From Atherix ibis (Eukaryota > Arthropoda > Insecta > Diptera > Athericidae): 64,000 nucleotides of DNA. Each line of letters begins with the position of its first letter. Position 1 is the stretch's first letter. The stretch spans positions 58,851,920 to 58,915,919 of the forward strand of contig OY282606.1 in assembly GCA_958298945.1 (NCBI GenBank), in the 5' to 3' direction. The notes beneath the pieces are model-generated. The model ran no database searches. It saw nothing but the letters and a program-made list of their open reading frames with translations, and had not been told where the DNA came from. The translations under genes were made by a program, and so were the position numbers. Positions 61,010-64,000 of this stretch are shown here, one piece after another.

Positions 61010-62256
61010 GTTGGTAATAAATATACATACATATATTAATATTTATAGAAGCATACATATATATTTTACGTTAAGCGTATACATTTTAAATCAATTTGAA
61101 TATTTATATAATGAATTCAAATTTATCTATTAAATAAAACAATTTCAAATGATTGTACTTATCATTTAAATGTTTATCATTACGTATAGTCATGATTTGT
61201 GTTATTGTAATATCAGTAAACCTATATTGTGTATGAATAATGTTTTTTAAAAAAAAATTTCATTTTCTCTAGATTCATTAATTGTATTGAAAATAATTGA
61301 ATGTAAATGTTTAGTCAGTAAAGTGCATTATAAAAAATTCATCGATTGCTACTGTTATTCTTCTTATTATTCTGTTATCATTCATGCGTTAAAATAAATT
61401 AAATCATATAAAAATATTATGTATATTTAAAAATGCATAATATACAAACATCTACATAAGCATTTGTTTATCAGTTTGTTAATAGTTTTTGGCAATTTCG
61501 CTTTCTATTAGAATTAAGAAATATAAGAGAAACAAGGTATTTTTTTATTCTTTGTTCATAAATAATGTTAAAACTTAAAATTAAATAAGAAATAAAACAT
61601 ATCTAATATTACAACGAGATACATAGTGAAACAAAAATATGTGCATTTTTAAATTCGAATTAAGTAAAAAGTATATTTATTGAAAGTAGAAATATCAAAC
61701 ATACGAGTATATGGTTATACTGTATGTTACAAACGTAATATAACTTCGGACATATGAAAAAGGTTAACATCATCTGCGAGAAATTTAAAAAAAAAAATAA
61801 AAAAAGGAAATTTCTCATATTTATATTTTGTTTAATATTTTGGTTTTGCCACATATCGACATTTATTTCAATATTAAATGAAAAAATTATAGGTTAAAAT
61901 TACTATGAACTTTGAAATGCTTTCAGCTACTGAAAATGTATTTAGATAATTTTTTTTAATTTCTTCTAATAGCTAATAATGATCATTGAATTAAAACGAA
62001 TCGTCAAAACTAATTACTCCCATTTTATTATAACGGGTCTACCAATTAGAACTTATTTTGCTATAGGATTGAAATTAGCTATTTTGACAGTTTTGTCATT
62101 CAGTTAATTGACATGTTCACAATATAACATTAACCATTTATTATAATTTTTTCAATTTCGAAATTTGTATTAAAATAATTCAAATTCATTATGAAAATTG
62201 TCAATCTATGAAATCTGGTTTTTTAGAAAAAAATATCTTCAAAATTATGATTCTCA
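61010..62256 (+). other. Vha100-1 intron DNA, AT-rich, nothing recognised
   Basis: I see no exon with the expected FVAGVILRERLP sequence in the rest of the window, so the gene continues beyond 64000. Confidence 0.6.
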
Positions 62257-62870
62257 CTTAGCAAGCATAAATTGTGGCATTTGGGCATCTGAAAATCCAT
62301 GAGCAGCTATTGGACAACCATTACATCCATCACCTGTTACTGTAGGAGTCGCTTTATGGGCTTTTTTGAAAATTAGGTAACTAATTTGTTATGGCCTATT
62401 TTTAATTACATGGATGTGAACGATTTGTGACTTCAATACGATGGCGCCACGTACCACACTGCCCAAAAAAACAATCGATTTATTGAAAACCAAATTCAAT
62501 GGACGTCTAATTTATGAGAAGAAGGTTGTTGGCCACTAAGACCATGTGATTTAACGCCGTCGACTTCCCTTAGAGCTATGTGTATGTAAAAAAAAGCTTT
62601 ATGAGAATAGTTCACACACAATTCAAGAGCTGAACGCCAATATCTACAGCGTTAACTGAGAAATAATGTCACAATTATGCAAAATATGAGCGAACATTTT
62701 GTAAAAAATATCAATGCCTGTAAACATAGTCGTGGTGAATATTTGCCCGACAATATTTTTCACTCATATATGGTAAAGTCTCTACAACATATTTCAATAA
62801 AGACTGATGGATTTTTTACACAAAATGTGTGTTTCATTCAAAAATTAAAAATTTCTAATTTGTAGATTTT
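62257..62870 (+). mobile_element. Degraded mariner-superfamily transposase, C-terminal half
   Basis: Plus-strand pieces in order are LWHLGI-stop-KSMSSYW near 62270, MDVNDL-stop-LQYDGATYHTAQ near 62415-62460 (second catalytic Asp, as in QQDGATCHTA-type transposases), CWPLRPCDLTPSTSL near 62530-62575 (third-acid block PRSCDLTPLDFF, altered), HNSRAERQYLQR near 62620, and NMSEHFVKNINACKHSRGEY near 62680-62745, the typical end. Stops and a frameshift interrupt it; no inverted repeats were found. It is a different lineage from the mariner at 56.5 kb. Confidence 0.75.
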
Positions 62871-64000
62871 GCATTATCATAGACGCCACATTCTTATTAA
62901 TTTATAACTTATATTTAATTAAATTGCTATTCATACCCTTAACTTAATGTTTGTAAATAACAAGACATTTTGTCATCAGTACCAAATTTCCAAATAAAAC
63001 TAGTCAAATCCTTGAATTATGGACAATACTTAGCAAATCAGTTACTTTTAGATCAAGTATGTCCCTTTACTGGTTCAGGTATTCGGATTTTTTGCTAAGC
63101 AATATCGGAAAATCTGCTAGTCTTCGCAGCATTATTACTAGCAATTATTATTATTCGCAAATGCGTTCATAACTTCTAAGCGACTGAACTTGAAGGGATG
63201 AAATTTTAAATGCTTAGTCAAGAAGAGTATACAAAAAATAGGCCCTATTCTAGCTGACCACTGTTAAGCTTTTCTAATTGATCCCAAATAAACAAAAAAA
63301 CGTAGCTTCTAATTTTTTTTCACTGCATATGGCTTTTGAAGCTATCAATTTATAACACATACGTGTACACATAGTCAGATTTTGTCATTTTTGGATAAAA
63401 TCTTAACGTCGTCGTTATTTTTATTTGAATGTGTGTTTTGAAATGACCTAGCCATTTCTTTGATTTTTACTGTTATTCTTTAAATTTAAACCATTGTTTT
63501 TTTAAAGTTCATATGCTCCATTCCACTCTATAGCTTATTTATTTATAATAAAATAACCTTTTGTTTAATTTATGTATAAAGATATATTTGGTAAACAAAT
63601 GTTAATACTGTCTGCATTCATCAGAAACAGTCATATATTTTCGCACGTGATCTTTTGATATAATTACAACTAATTGCAACAGCTGAGAATAGAGAGCTAT
63701 CCATCTACCTTCTCCAGGACAAAAATTGAAGTTCTCTTATTGTATTGTAATTCAATTAGAGTATGTGTGAATTTCGTGATGAAACGAAACATAATTTTAC
63801 GGAATGCAGAGTTTCGTGTGGAATTATTCGTGAATTTTTAGTAGCCCAAATTCAACTGTTTTATTTATGCCTATGCAATAAAAAATTTGCTTTAATATTG
63901 AAGATGATTTTTTGCTTTTGTACAAGAATCCAATCAGAAAATTGTTTATAATGGCCTTTATCTTTCAATTCTTGCACTAATTGAATTTTGTAAGCATGTA
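62871..64000. other. AT-rich DNA to the end of the window, nothing supported
   Basis: This is presumably still Vha100-1 intron. Small open frames (for example 63763-63951) show no family resemblance or splice context that would support an exon. Confidence 0.5.

Noticed and set aside
1..64000. CRISPR array, operon, prophage or bacterial-type system
   Set aside because: The sequence is eukaryotic with spliceosomal introns; the repeats found are transposon ends, hairpins and short tandem repeats.

Overview
This is nuclear DNA of a higher dipteran fly, most likely a tephritid fruit fly or close relative. The window is very AT-rich and has spliceosomal introns, including 53-69 bp introns typical of flies. 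Its two identifiable genes match Drosophila ash2 and Vha100-1 residue by residue where I can remember the families, and it carries dipteran-type mariner, Tc1, R1 and RTE remnants. The species assignment is inference; no marker gene fixes it.

Layout. (1) 3-641, + strand: the open 3' end of an unrecognised gene that starts before the window. It is tail-to-tail with (2) ash2 on the minus strand (842-9740), complete in eight coding exons whose splice phases all close to a 555-residue protein. A 6.8 kb intron separates exons 4 and 5. (3) 9741-14860: intergenic, with a repeat shared with 27.8 kb, a candidate Helitron 3' end, and an unrecognised repeated ORF fragment. (4) 14861-16300, minus strand: a two-exon, 460-residue protein of unknown function. 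(5) 16.3-33.4 kb: a transposon graveyard. It holds a Jockey/I-like LINE remnant, a Tigger/pogo element, an R1-clade LINE remnant, four copies of one short inverted-repeat (MITE) family in two terminal variants, a TIR-bounded block at 27.8-29.2 kb, and several low-copy repeats. (6) 33.4 kb to beyond 61 kb, + strand: Vha100-1, the V-ATPase V0 a subunit. It has a probable 5' UTR exon at about 33.5 kb and coding exons at 37.5, 38.9, 39.1, 51.4, 58.1 and 60.97 kb; the rest lies past the window. Its introns (up to 12 kb) contain tRNA-derived SINEs, an RTE LINE, a mariner with both ends, and a Tc1 element. (7) 61.0-64.0 kb: still inside the Vha100-1 intron, with one more mariner-type transposase remnant.

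The recognised genes do not form a pathway. ash2 encodes a core subunit of COMPASS-type histone H3K4 methyltransferases. Vha100-1 encodes the neuronal/synaptic-type a subunit of the proton pump. The best functional signal is the alternative-exon design of Vha100-1: a MAD-type exon and a QEGG-type exon plus a 42-nt exon, all with compatible phases and converging on the same downstream junction, with an extra in-frame acceptor 42 nt upstream of the MAD exon.

I found no convincing new multi-gene system. The points most worth a second look are the unrecognised 460-residue gene, the MITE family whose two subfamilies differ in lockstep at both termini (with an apparent conversion tract between adjacent copies), a set of long near-perfect hairpins in otherwise featureless intron DNA, and a repeated ORF fragment containing RRFHDPMTLRR that I cannot place.
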